Source: Sternotherus odoratus
Lineage: Eukaryota; Chordata; Testudines; Kinosternidae
Assembly: GCA_032164245.1 (NCBI GenBank)
Contig: JAVMKO010000001.1
Location: 74,397,892 to 74,461,891, forward strand
Length of the DNA stretch: 64,000 nucleotides
Direction: 5' to 3'
Shown here: positions 23,044-35,000 of the stretch, one piece after another
How positions within the stretch are numbered: the first letter of the stretch is position 1
Layout: each line of letters opens with the position of its first letter
The notes under the pieces: model-generated
Database searches by the model: none
Seen by the model: only the letters and a program-made list of their open reading frames with translations
Told to the model about the DNA's origin: nothing
Translations under genes and position numbers: made by a program

Positions 23044-26000
23044 GTAAAAGGGTGCTGTTAGTGAAGTGGGGGAGGTATATGACAGAGTGCTGAGGTCAGG
23101 ACTTTGATCACTGCAGCCTCCATTAGCTTCTCCCCTTAAAGGCTGACTGAGCAATTAGCTAATCAGGAGAGGCTGGGGATGTAAGGAACTAACTAGCCCT
23201 CAGCTAGTTAATGGGATAAAAGCAAGGAAGGAAGTGTTACAGAGGAGGAGGAAAGGGCTAGCTGAGCCCAGACTGAAGGAGCTCCTGAGAGAGAAACATT
23301 TCCTTTCACCCTAGACTAGCGCCAGACTGAAAGATGTAGGGATTAAAAACTGTGGTGTTTGACTGTACTGGTGTTGGTCAGTACTGGGTTTCCGATGGCA
23401 CTGTGGTGCTGGGCCCCCACTCAGAAGGGGCCCTAGTGCCTGGACTATGGTCCTGACTCCCCCTCCCCCCACCCTGAGGCCCTGCCCTGTTGGGCCCTTG
23501 GGGTACTGCCCCTTTAATGGCTCCCAGTGGAGCAGATTACTGTCATACCAATAAAAAGGTCCATAATAATTAACTTGCACACACTGCAGTTTGAGACGGA
23601 ATTACACAAACGATAAAAGGTGACATTAGGCACATAACTCCTATATTAGATACTAGCGAAAATACCCGGCGTTGCTCGGGTCAGTCGGAGGTGGGGAGGG
23701 GGCAGAGAGCTGAGCGAGTGCAGGGTCCGTTGGAGGGGGGAGGGGGCAGAGAGCAAACCTGACACCCCCACCTCACCCCCCCCCCGACCAAACCGGACAC
23801 CCCCACCGCACTTACCCCTCGACCAACCCCGACTCACATTTTCACCCCCCCACCCAAACCCATCACCCCCTACCATCACCCCCTGACCAACACCCACACC
23901 TCACCCCCCGTAGACCAAACCTGACACATCCACCTCACTTTCCCCCCCAACCAAACCCGACACCCCTACCTACCACCACAAACAAACCCGACACCCACAC
24001 CTCACTTACCCCTTGACCAACCCCGACACCTTTCTTACCCCCCCCAACCAAACCCAACACCCCCACTTTACCCCCCCAACACCTACCCCTCACCCACCCC
24101 GACACCTTCCCACCCCCCCAGACCAAACCCAACACCCCCACCTCACCCCACGACCAAACCCGACAACCCTACCTCACTTACCCTCCGACCAAACCCAACT
24201 CGGGTCCATCGGAGGTGGGGAGGGGCAGAGAGCTGAGCGAGTGCGGGGTCCGTTGGAGGGGGGAGGGGGCAGAGAACTGAGCGAGTGCGGGGTCCGTTGG
24301 AGGGGGGAGGGGGCAGAGAGCTGAGCGAATGCAGGGTCCGTTTGAGGGGGTATTATGACATCATAATTATGTCACAGAGAACAGCAGCTGCCCAGCTGAT
24401 GTGATTGGCCTTTAAATAATTTCACCCCTGGGGGGCGTCAGAGGTGAGATTTGAAAAATTTTCGACTCTTACCCTGATTAGGACCCTAAGACCTCTAACT
24501 GTACCAAATTTCAAGTCTCTAGCTCAAACGGTGTGGAAGGAGTAAGTGCACGTACATACACGCATACACCATTTGACTTTTATATATAGAGATTAAAGAA
24601 CTATACAGTAAGAGTCATACATTCCTCTTAGTGAGCCTCTTTCACACACAGGCCCTGGGCTAGCCTCATACAGTTCCTGCTTGGCAAACAGAGACGGTAG
24701 TGAACAAGTCTATGGACAACTTCCTCCCTCCCGGTCTGGTCTCCTCAGCCATCTGCTGTCTCTGATTCCCTTGACGCAAGGCCTTGGCTGCCTGGAAACC
24801 CCTCTGATCACAGTCCTACTCAAACCCACCGAGCAGAGTTTTGGCTACTCTGTTTAGTAGCCATAGGCGTGTGCATGGGGTGTGCCGGGTGTGCCCAGGC
24901 ACACCCTAATGCGGGGGGGAGGGGAAGCTTGTCCCCCTGGCCCTGCCCCCTCACCTCCCATCCCCCGGAGCCTCAGCGCCCCGCGTCCAGGAGCAGCCCT
25001 GGACAGCACTGTAGTGGCGTGGCTCTTGTGGGGCCTGAGTTCCTGCCGCTCGGAGCCGCATGGTAATGGGGCGGGGCCCCGCTGGAGTCACGCCGCTGCA
25101 GCGCTGTCCAGGGATGCTCCTGGACGCGGGGCGTCAAGACTCCAGGAGAGGCGGGAGGTGGGGGTAAGCGGCATGGTAAGGGGGCTTGGATTGGGACGGG
25201 GGATTGAATAAGGGGTAGGGGATCCCAGGGGAAGTCAGGGGACAGGGAATGGGGGGTTGGATAGGGCGTGGGAGTCTTGGGAGTCTATCAGGAGGGGGTG
25301 GGGTGCATAGGGGTCGGGACAGTCAGGGGACAGGGAGCAGGGTGGGTTGGATAGGGGGTGGGGTTCTGGGGAGTGGCTAAGGGTGAGGGGCCTCTGAAAG
25401 GGGCAGTCAGGGGACAAGGTCAAAGGGGGTTGGATTGGTCAGGAGTTCTGGGGGGGGCCTGTCACGGGGCAGGGGTGTGGAGAGGGGTCGGGGCAGGCAG
25501 GTAGCAGAGGGGGTTGGTAGTCCCAGGGGTCTGTCTGGGGGCGGGGGTGTGGATTAGTGTTGGGTCAGTCACGGGACAGGTAGGGGATAGGGTCCTAGGG
25601 GGGCAGGGGGCCTCAGGAGGGGGCAGTCATGGGACAAGGAGCAGGGGGTGTGGGGGTTTTGAGGGGGGAAGTCACGGGGCGGGAAGTGGGAGGGAGTGGA
25701 GGGGTCAGGGCAGGGGGCAGAGCTAGGACAGGGCTCCCTGGGTACACACCCTAATGAAATGTGCTGCACACGCCTATTCTAGCAGCATCTTCAAGCATCA
25801 ATTAAGGAATTCCCCCTCCCTTTTCTCCTCGTTCTCATCTCTTGGTAATTTACTTTGCTTGATTCTTATACACTTTTTCTCTCAAAGGAGCCACATGTCT
25901 CAAAAGCATACCCAGTGAGCGTGTAGTTATTAATTTTAGCTGATTAGTATTTTGGGGGAAGGGGTTGGGGTGGAGGTACCGAACAAAGACCACTCCATGT

Positions 26001-29000
26001 TTACTCACTCATCAATCATTCACTCGAACCCTCTGGTGTCCTTGCTGTAGGGTTACTATAACTAGGTTGGCCTTGGTTCTATGCTGGAACTCTGTGCACG
26101 TGATATTCACTTTAGCATGGGCCCAGCCAAAAGGTTTAATATCGATCACACACACAGGCTTTTCCAGGCCTTTATTAAATCTGCTTTTGCTTAAAGGGAC
26201 CCTGCTCCCAGGATCTTCTTCAGTTCTTCAGCCATGTTTAAGTCCTGTCAAGTTGTGCTCACACCATTCATTCAGCACAGGCACACCAATTTGGCACCAT
26301 CCCAACTTCTTCCCCCACCTCCCAATACTCTGTCCACTTCTTGCTCCTCTCTGCTGCCTTCCCTCTATGTGGGTGATGGGCAGGGCCTTGGGGAGAAGAA
26401 GTTGAGTGGGGACGGGGCCTCTGGGCAAGGGGAGGGGCCTCTGGGCAGAGGGCAGGGCCATGGTCCAGACACCGGGGCCCACAAAAGACTAATCTGGTCC
26501 CAGTATTGATAGAAGGGTTTGGAATAAAATACAGACTGAACATTGAAAGGAAGTGGGTCTGAGCAGTTTCTGGGGCATCAGAGGATGGGACAGAGCACCG
26601 CCCTGTCACACAGGGGACTATGGGAAAAAACAAACCATTATGAAATGACAATGTTTGTGTTATAGCTTCAAAGAAAGACTACAGAAGGGATAGAGATCCC
26701 CTTTGTTCGGAGTCAGACAAGGCTCACTAATGTACTTAAGGCTGATTCATTTTAGCTGCTTGTCAACAGCACAAAGGCCCTTTTGATTCCAAGAGAAATC
26801 TGCTAATCACCATCTTCTTGCACCAAGCGGCTACTTCCTGGTGCATTTAGTCTGGAAGATAAACTCTTACTTGGAAGTTTCAAGGCGCTCTCAGCATTGT
26901 TGTAGTGGCTGCTCATGAAGGGCAAGTACATCAAGAGTCGGTGAGAGGAGAGGAGAGTGAGAGCCTTGCTCCTTAGCTGTGACTCATCCTTTGTCAGGAA
27001 GGAGCTCAGCAACAGATCCTCATCCCAACTGGTGCTGAAAAGATTGTAATGGCAGGTGACAGGGCTGGCGTAAGCTTTTTTGCCACCCTAGGCAGCGGCG
27101 GCATTTCGGCGGCAACTTGCACGGCCCCCCGTCTGCTTCGGCGGCATTTCAGTGGAGACAGCCGGACGCGCCAAGTGGCCTTTAGAGCTGCCGCCAAAAT
27201 GCCGCAGAAAATGCCAACATGCCACCCTCAAAAACCGGTGCCACCCTAGGCAACCGCCTAGGTTGCCTAGTGCTTGCACTGGCCCTGGCTGCTGGATTTC
27301 CTATGGAAGATAAAACCACCCAGAGCTCACATATGTATCTAGATGGGGTATAATCCCTCATGCCTTAGGGCATATAGTCACCTCTAAATGACACAGGTGA
27401 GGAAAACAACCTCCATTGTGGGTGACAGGTTATTCCATTACTGCCTTCTCCAGCAGCATCAGACGCCTCAAGCACTGACCATTGTCAGCGGCAGGATACC
27501 AGACTATAGGGAGATAACAATCTTGTGGTGTTTGTTTGAAATATCCCCACACTGTTAGCGAGTGTTCAGGAATTGATCCAGATGGAGAAGGTTAAGTGGG
27601 TTCTGTTGAGTCACTGGGGCAGGTGGATTGTTATCTTACCTGGATATGAGGGAAGTGGATTCTCTGAGGTCCCTCTTTCCTGGGGGTCTTGCAATTAGCT
27701 GATGGGGTATCAGCCAGTGCTCAGGCCAGAACCTCTGGCTTTGGGAGACCTGATGGTGTTAGCTGCTCTCAGATGTTTTTTAGACAGCCTGTGAGGGGGG
27801 CAGAGTTGGGTGTGCCAGCACCAGTCATCTTTGCTGGCAAGGGCTGTGTGGTACACAGAAGGCTGCGTAGATGCTGAGATGGCAGAGAGACCCTAGAACA
27901 GGGGTTCTCAACATATTGTGGGCCGCATATGCAGCTCTCTCTCTGTTATGTAGTCCACATAACACACACATGTACTCATACTACCTGTATGGCCCTGAGA
28001 ATGTCACGTGGACCTCAGCTGTGTGTTGATTGGGCTGCAAGCAGCCCATGAGTTGAGAACCACTTCCCTATAGCAATGGTTTCAGCCCAGACTTGAAGGA
28101 TGAACTGGGGGACAGACCAAGGACTCATCTGGAAGAAAACTAATGGGCCTTGGGAGAGCTGAAAAGGATGCTTCTCTTCCTGTTGCATGGGTGCTTGTGG
28201 AGACCCTGGCCTGCACATTCTGTCCCATGATGGAATGTAAGTTGTGAGGAAGATGTCGACTTAGACGGCTGATCACCCAGACTCCAGAGGGGACCCACAG
28301 CTTAGCCTTGATTTGTTCTCCGTGTGAAAAACAGGGACATATACCAAAACCTTTTTCCTTCCAGAAGCATGATAATGGGGAGACACAAGGTCTCGCCAAA
28401 TGTGCAAGGTCTTGAGATCCTAGGAGGTGTATTGTGCATAAGATTCCCAGGCCTATCCTTCTGCAATAATTCCTCTAGGATCAAAGGATTGGGCAGGCAA
28501 TGCGGGTTGTGAGTGGCCTGCCCATTCGTGTGGCTTGAGACCACTTATACTAGGAGTCTGCCTGGGATGCAGAACATAAGCCAGGTAGGGAATCCACATG
28601 AGATCGGGTCAAATGGGTGGGATGAGCAGGCTGCAGAGCGAACACTCATCCTTCCCCCACTTGGGAGCCAAAAGCAGTGCATCCTTCCACTAGCAAAACT
28701 GGAGTTTGGCCACAAGTAAATTAGCTGTCACCTTTGTGCACCATACATAAAATGACTCGTGGAATGCCAAAGAAGCTCTTTGAGGCAGAGCTGTCACTGT
28801 TATAAGATACCTAGTGCATGCTTGGATGCTTTATACTTAATAATAAGCACAGTATAACAATTCTTTCCTGTAAACTTCAGACGGTTGTCTTGCAAGCCAC
28901 ACTGGCAAGAACTCAATGAACTATCAAGCATAGTCTCAGCATTAGTTTGTTCTCAGTCTTCCTAAACCAGTGCTAGCTGTGAACGATTGTGTTGTAATGC

Positions 29001-32000
29001 TATGTAAACACACCAAGGAGCAACAAATCTATTATTTATTCAATGGAGGGGAGGTTTTATTGGGACGCCTTTAAACAAAAAAGCCTGACAAACCAAATCA
29101 CTCCCTTGAAAAACCTCTCTGAGGTCTGACATGGGTTCTGTGCAGTAACAATACATGACTGTTTGGGTGGACTACTTTAAACAAGAGCTTGCTGGTGAGT
29201 TTCTGGTAGCGTTAGAACAAACAAACCCTAATCTCACAGTGTGCAAGTAACCATGGAGGCAGAAATGCATAATTTATAAGAGAAAGAGACAGTTCTATAT
29301 ATTTGTATAGCATGTTTAATCTCAAAATGATTTCTAGGCTACCGGATGGATATGCCTAAAACACCACTGAGAGAGGCTGAGATTTTCAAAGAAGGCTTGA
29401 GGAATTAAGCCATATAACTTCCACTGAAATTAACAAGAGCCATGTGCCTAAATCCCCTTTTCTGGCTTTGAGAATTTCAGCTTTACCTTCTCTGTCTCAC
29501 TTTCCCCCATCTGTAAAATAGCAATAGTATTACTTTGGACTAATGTGAACGTTAGCGAATGCATGTGAAGTGCAATACAGATTGCAAAGAGCTCAGATAC
29601 TACAATAATGGCGGCCTGTCAGGATTCCCTCCCCACTCTGAACTCTAGGGTATAGATATGGGGACCTGCATGGAAGACCCCTACGCTTATTTTACCAGCT
29701 TTGGTTAAAATTTCGCCAAGGCACAAGTTTCTCCTGTGCCTGGATGGTATGCTGCCACCACCAAGTGCCTAAAACAAAGTATCAGGGAAAGTTCCTGTTC
29801 CTCCAAAATCCCCCCAAGCCTTACACCCCTTCCTGGGGAACAGCTTGAGAGTAAAACCCTCACCAATCGTTACAGGTGAGCCCGATCCAAAACAATGGAA
29901 AAAATCAGTCAGATTCTTAAAAGAAAAATTTTAATTAAAGAAAAGACAAGAAAAATCACCTCTGTAAAATCTGATGGTAAATAACAGACAGACTAGCAAA
30001 AGATTTAAAAACAACACAGAGGAATCCCCTCTAACTTTAGTTTCAAAATTACAGGGATAAAAACCTCTGTTTACAAAGGAATGATTCACAAGTGGGAAAA
30101 ACAAAGATAAACTAATACGCCTTGCCTGGATAGACTTACTTGTTCAGAATAATGTGGAGGACCTGGATTGATGTCTGGTCCCTCTAGAAATCCCAGAGCG
30201 AACGATCCCATATAACAAAGAGTACAGAAAACAAAGCCTTCCCTCCTCCAGATTTGAAAGTATCTTCCGTCCCCATTGGTCCTTTTGGGCAGGTACCAAC
30301 CAAGTATTTTGAGCTTCTTAACCCTTTACAGGTAAGGAGGAAATTTATGCTACCCTTACGGTTATGACAGGGCCACATATAGATCTTAAATGGACAGATG
30401 TGTGGGTGTTGCAGAGGAAGGTTTGAAGGGTCAAAAAATTAATTATATAGTAGTTGGGAGTGAAACTCTTGTAGTGAGTTTTCAGGTGAGGTAGTGGCAT
30501 CCTCTTCAAGGGAAACACAATTATTGCCAGCCCCACATGCTCAAAAATCATAATAGCCCTGCCAAAATCACAAGATTAAAAAAAATAATAAAAGTAAAAA
30601 ATAGAGGATCACTTATTTACTTTCTGGCTTTCTGAGCCTCTAGAGTGCACACACTTCACGTTTCCATGCTTTTCTCTGCAACTATGAGGGTCAGAAACTT
30701 AATGAAAGCTGATATTTTCAGCCAGTCTATTGATCCCTGAAACTGGGCTTTTAAGAAAAATCCCAGCTGTCACAAGAGTCCCAATAAAATGGCGAGTTGC
30801 AACACTGGAAATCTTTTCAGAGAATTCTGGATGTGGTACAATCTGCACTTTGGAAATGTGACAAACTGTGTTCAGAGGGGATGACTCCATCAAGGGCTGT
30901 CATCTCAACATTCCTTCAATATGGTGGCAGAATTTTAACCAGGGACCCTCAGCAACCCCCTCCAGTAGATTACTGTTTCACTGTGAGTTACTTGTAGCCC
31001 CTTATTTAAGCCTCAGACTGCGTCTCTTTTCCCCTCCCTTTTACAGTTTCCTGGAACTTCCCGCTCTGCCCCTTCACACTTAGCCACAAACTTCTCTGTC
31101 AGTTACTCTTTCTCTGCTTTGGTTCCTTCCCTTTTCTCTTCTCTTCCCTTGTTCTTTTACCATCGTGTAGCACAAAGATTTGATCTAACCCGAAACATAT
31201 ACTTGATTTAAGATGACTGTTTTCCCTCCTTAAAAACAGTGCCACAAATAGGGATGAGGGACCCAAAGCTTGAATCCAGAAGCAACATTTCCCAGTGCTC
31301 GGGGTACTACTATTGTGTCAAAATACATACTGGCTCTTCAGTATTGTTGATGACAGGGTTCACAGAAACATCAGTGTATTGAAAAGGAAATTGCCAGAGG
31401 CAAACATAAGAGAGGCCGAATTCCCCTTTTAAAATTTTGGTGTAATTGTGTGACTTAAAGACACCTCTTTGTTGTCAGGTCTCTGCTGAGACCTCTGGAT
31501 TTCCACTGACCCTATCCACCCTGTTCACCCAAGTCAATTACTCTGAAATATCCTTTCTGTATCTCACTGCAGGAAGACAGTACTACTAACGGAATACTTT
31601 GCCCTGCCCGGACAGAGGTGGGGCTCCCAGAGACCAAGTAGCTTAACTCTCTGCCCTCTGGCTTGTTTCCAGGTTGCCCATTCTCCAAGGAGGGACTTTT
31701 GCGTTCTTGACTCCTTCCCTTGCCATGCTCTCCCTCCCTACCTGGAGATGCCCTGCTTGGACGCAGAATGCCAGCCAGGTGAATGCTACTTCCCCAGAGT
31801 TCATCGAGGTCTGGCAGTCAAGGATGAGAGAGGTAATATCTGTGAGCTACTGCCAGAGGAGCAGCTGTAAAAACCTGAGGAGTGTCATCTGAATAGACCT
31901 TGAGGTGTTAGAGAGGGAACATCAGGTCCCAGGAGAGCAGGTCCCCTAAGGCTACGTTCTAACTTGCATGCTGCAGACATCTGTGGTTTATAGTAACAAG

Positions 32001-35000
32001 GAGTCCTGTGGCACCTTAAAGACTAACTATAAGGTTTATAGGCTTTCCTCATGAACTTTTCCCAAAGGCTGAGGAACTGCTGTTAGAGCATTTTATTTTC
32101 TGGGAAAACATATTCAATGTCAGGGCCATTTTTGTGGTACCTGGTGACCATCCCAGAGCCATCTATGCTAGGGTCCCCTCCCACAGTGGAGTTCCAATAT
32201 AGCAGTGCTCCTCCCCTGCTCTGCCTTCCTTGAACACTGTCCCTCAGTAGAGGGGGTTCTTCAGCATGAAGAGGGTCTGTAGAAAAGAATATGCAGCCTA
32301 GAGCTGAATTGTGAGTAATCTCTACTGGGCTAGCTGGTGAGTAATACACCTTGTTCAACTCCCAGCTCTTCCCTCCATGCAGATCTCCACAGAGGGAGGA
32401 GTTCCCCTCCAGGAAGGAAAGAAGAGGGTATTTTAGAGGTGGCTGATACCTCCATCCTCTTCTGCAGAGGTCCTTCCCTCTGTACTGATCTGAGAGAGGT
32501 GATCTGGACCATTGTAGCTACTGGCCATGTTAACAGAACATGGAGGACGTAAATGATCATAAACAAGAAGGCAAAGAACATGGGCTGCTGGCTAAATCAT
32601 GGGGACTTGTAGTCAGGGCACCTGTGATCTTATCTCAGATCTGTCACTTAGTCACTGTTTGACCTTGAACAAGTTGCTTAACCAGTCTGTGCCTGATGCA
32701 TTTACCTGCCTGCTGGAGCGCTGTGAAACAGCTTATGTTTATCAAGAACTTTGAGATCCTGGCTGAGGGCTGCAGTACAGTGCAGAGATTGGTATTAGTC
32801 ACTACTGATCCAAATAAAAACAGTGCAGTTGTTTTTCTTGCTTTTTCATTTAGGTCAGTGGTTTTCAACCTTTTTTCATTTGCAGACCCCTACAACATTT
32901 CTAATGGAGGTGCAGACCCCTTTGGAAATCTTAGACATAGTCTGCAGACCCCCAGGTTGGAAACCACTGACTCTGGGGTTTGAGCCTCAAGGAGTTAAAG
33001 ACTTCATCTCTCACTAGAGCCAGTGGGAGCTGAGGGCACTTATCACAGTCTTATCACAAGAGCCAAGGTACCTAGTAATTCATTCATTACATAGTGGTAT
33101 TCACTAATGAACTAATAACTCAAATGTACGGTAAATAACTCGTGTATTTAAACAGTGTTTACCAAGCACACAAAGATTACATAGTGATGAACCTGTCCTG
33201 CAGAGGAAAGCAGAAGCCTGACTATCTGCATGCCCACTAGCCAGATCTCCTAATCTAACTGCTGGTGTACTGTAGTTCCCTGGGGTCTTCTCCTAATTAT
33301 CTGAACATGTTTGGTGTTGCCCAACTGATTCTGATAATTGAGGGGTTTATTGCACTGGTCAGCCTGGGAATATATTTGCAACCCACACGGAGAAACAGAA
33401 GGGACTTTCAGGTTGTCCAGCACTTTGAAAATTTAAATAGAAAACTGTATTTAATTTCTGTGTTCAGCTGAGGATTCCCTTTGCTGCCCTGGCTGGTCCT
33501 CAGGAGATCAGAGCACACACAGTCACTGGACCTGTCTCTGCAATCCTTGACTTGTGTGAGTCTGTGTCTGCAGGCTCAGGGCCCTGAACAGGACCTGACT
33601 AGAAATTAGTTAGGTGGGTACGTGTTCTACTTCCCCATGTGGTTCTTTGGCAGAGCTAGGTGACAATCCAAGGCGAGAACAGTGGAGTTGGTTGATCAGG
33701 ACTAAGGTGCTGGAAGAGCCGGGTTAGGGACGCTTGTGCAGTATCTGCCCCCCGGTTGATGCCAGTAATAATAATTACTACTTGAAATTTCCTTTTTTTA
33801 TGAACACTAACCTGTACTCAAAAGTCTTTAATAAAGGATGGGTGGATGCCAGGTTAACCTGGGCTTGTGACAGTCCGGTTCCTCCTGGACAGCTGGCAAT
33901 TAGAGAGGTAGAATCAGAGGAGGTAAGTCAGGTGGAGAGTTAATGGACCTGCATTCTTGTGTGAGTGTTGCCTTCCCATTTAAGGTTTGAGCCAACTCCC
34001 ATTGAAATCAGTGGAAAGACTCCACCTAACTTCAGTGAATCAGGCCCATAAAGTGTTTTTGAGCCCACCTAACTAAAATGGACTAACTCCAAAGGAAAGC
34101 CTTTAAATCTCTGCTTTTCTTTCCCTCTGTTTTTCAGCTGCAGGGAGCCATCATGGTGGCGTCCTGTTTCCAAATCTTTGTTGGATTTTCTGGCCTGATT
34201 GGATTTCTGTTGCGATTCATCGGTCCTTTGACCATCGCCCCAACCATAACCTTGGTTGCGCTGCCTCTCTTCAACTCTGCAGGAGATGAGGCTGGTTCAC
34301 ACTGGGGCATATCAGCCATGTAAGTAGCATATCACCGTGGTGAAACGGGGGCAGATTAATAGTCTAATTCTGAAATTGGATCAGGTAATACAAGATGGTG
34401 GGGAAATGACCTCTGGATTCTAAATGCACTGTTAATTAAGTGCTGACAGGGTACCGAGTGTTGCACAAGATATCAATGGTAACACAGACCCTGCCCCAAA
34501 GAGATTATAGCCTTTTCACTTACACACAGGCACCAAAAAGAAAAGGCATTTGATTTTCAAAACTCTACATCAGTAATAAACAAATAAATTGTCATTTTTG
34601 TGGGGCATCCTCAAAGTACAAATGCTCTGTCACCGTTCCTATGTTATATGTGTGTACTCACAAAAACTACATCAAGAGAACATTATTAAGGTTGCAAATT
34701 CAAGAAGGCAGACGTTAGGAAATGCCAGAAATGCAACCTTAATTCAGCCCCCTTGTTCATACGCACTATGAGTGTCTTTAGTTACACGATCCGTGGGAGA
34801 GTGTGTGTGTGTGGGGGGGAATACCAAAGAAACCCAGCACTGTAGCTTTTAACTTCAAAAAGGGGAACTACATAAAAATGAGGAAGCTAGTTAAACAGAA
34901 ATTAAAAGGAACAGTCATGAATGAAATGCCTGCAAGCTGCATGAAAACTAGTTAAAAACACCTTAATAGAAGCTCATGCTAAATGTATACCCAATTTTTT

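Larger units (their letters stand above)
20424..26610 (+). mobile_element. Gmr1-like Gypsy LTR retrotransposon remnant with nested insertions
   Basis: The element starts TGTGACAG and ends CTGTCACA, so its outer tips are inverted. A perfect 5-bp duplication, CAGGG, flanks it at 20419-20423 and 26611-26615. The 5' LTR is 20424-20794. The 3' LTR begins at 23078 and is split by about 3 kb of nested DNA before its end at 26610. Gag remnants follow the 5' LTR. Pol is absent. A purine-rich tract (GAAGTGGGGGAGG) lies just before the 3' LTR. It sits in intron 3 in the sense direction of the host gene. Confidence 0.75.
23078..26610 (+). repeat. 3' LTR of the Gypsy element, split by insertions
   Basis: The LTR begins TATGACAG (TGTGACAG in the 5' copy). 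It is recognisable to about 23,380 and resumes near 26,507 with GAAGGGTTTGGAATAAAATA, ending CTGTCACA. The 3.1 kb between holds Helitron C, a hAT element (24864-25776) and unclassified sequence bounded by CAGTACTGGG and CCCAGTATTG. Confidence 0.65.
26616..29611. other. Intron 3 sequence without a gene
   Basis: Apart from the two hAT MITEs listed separately and a MIR-like fragment (about 29,450-29,600, with CCCCCATCTGTAAAATAG), I see no gene, exon or classified repeat. Confidence 0.4.

Noticed and set aside
24864..25776. A clean 8-bp duplication for the TAGGCGTGTGCA element
   Set aside because: The flanks agree only if three bases are skipped on the right, so it was reported as uncertain.
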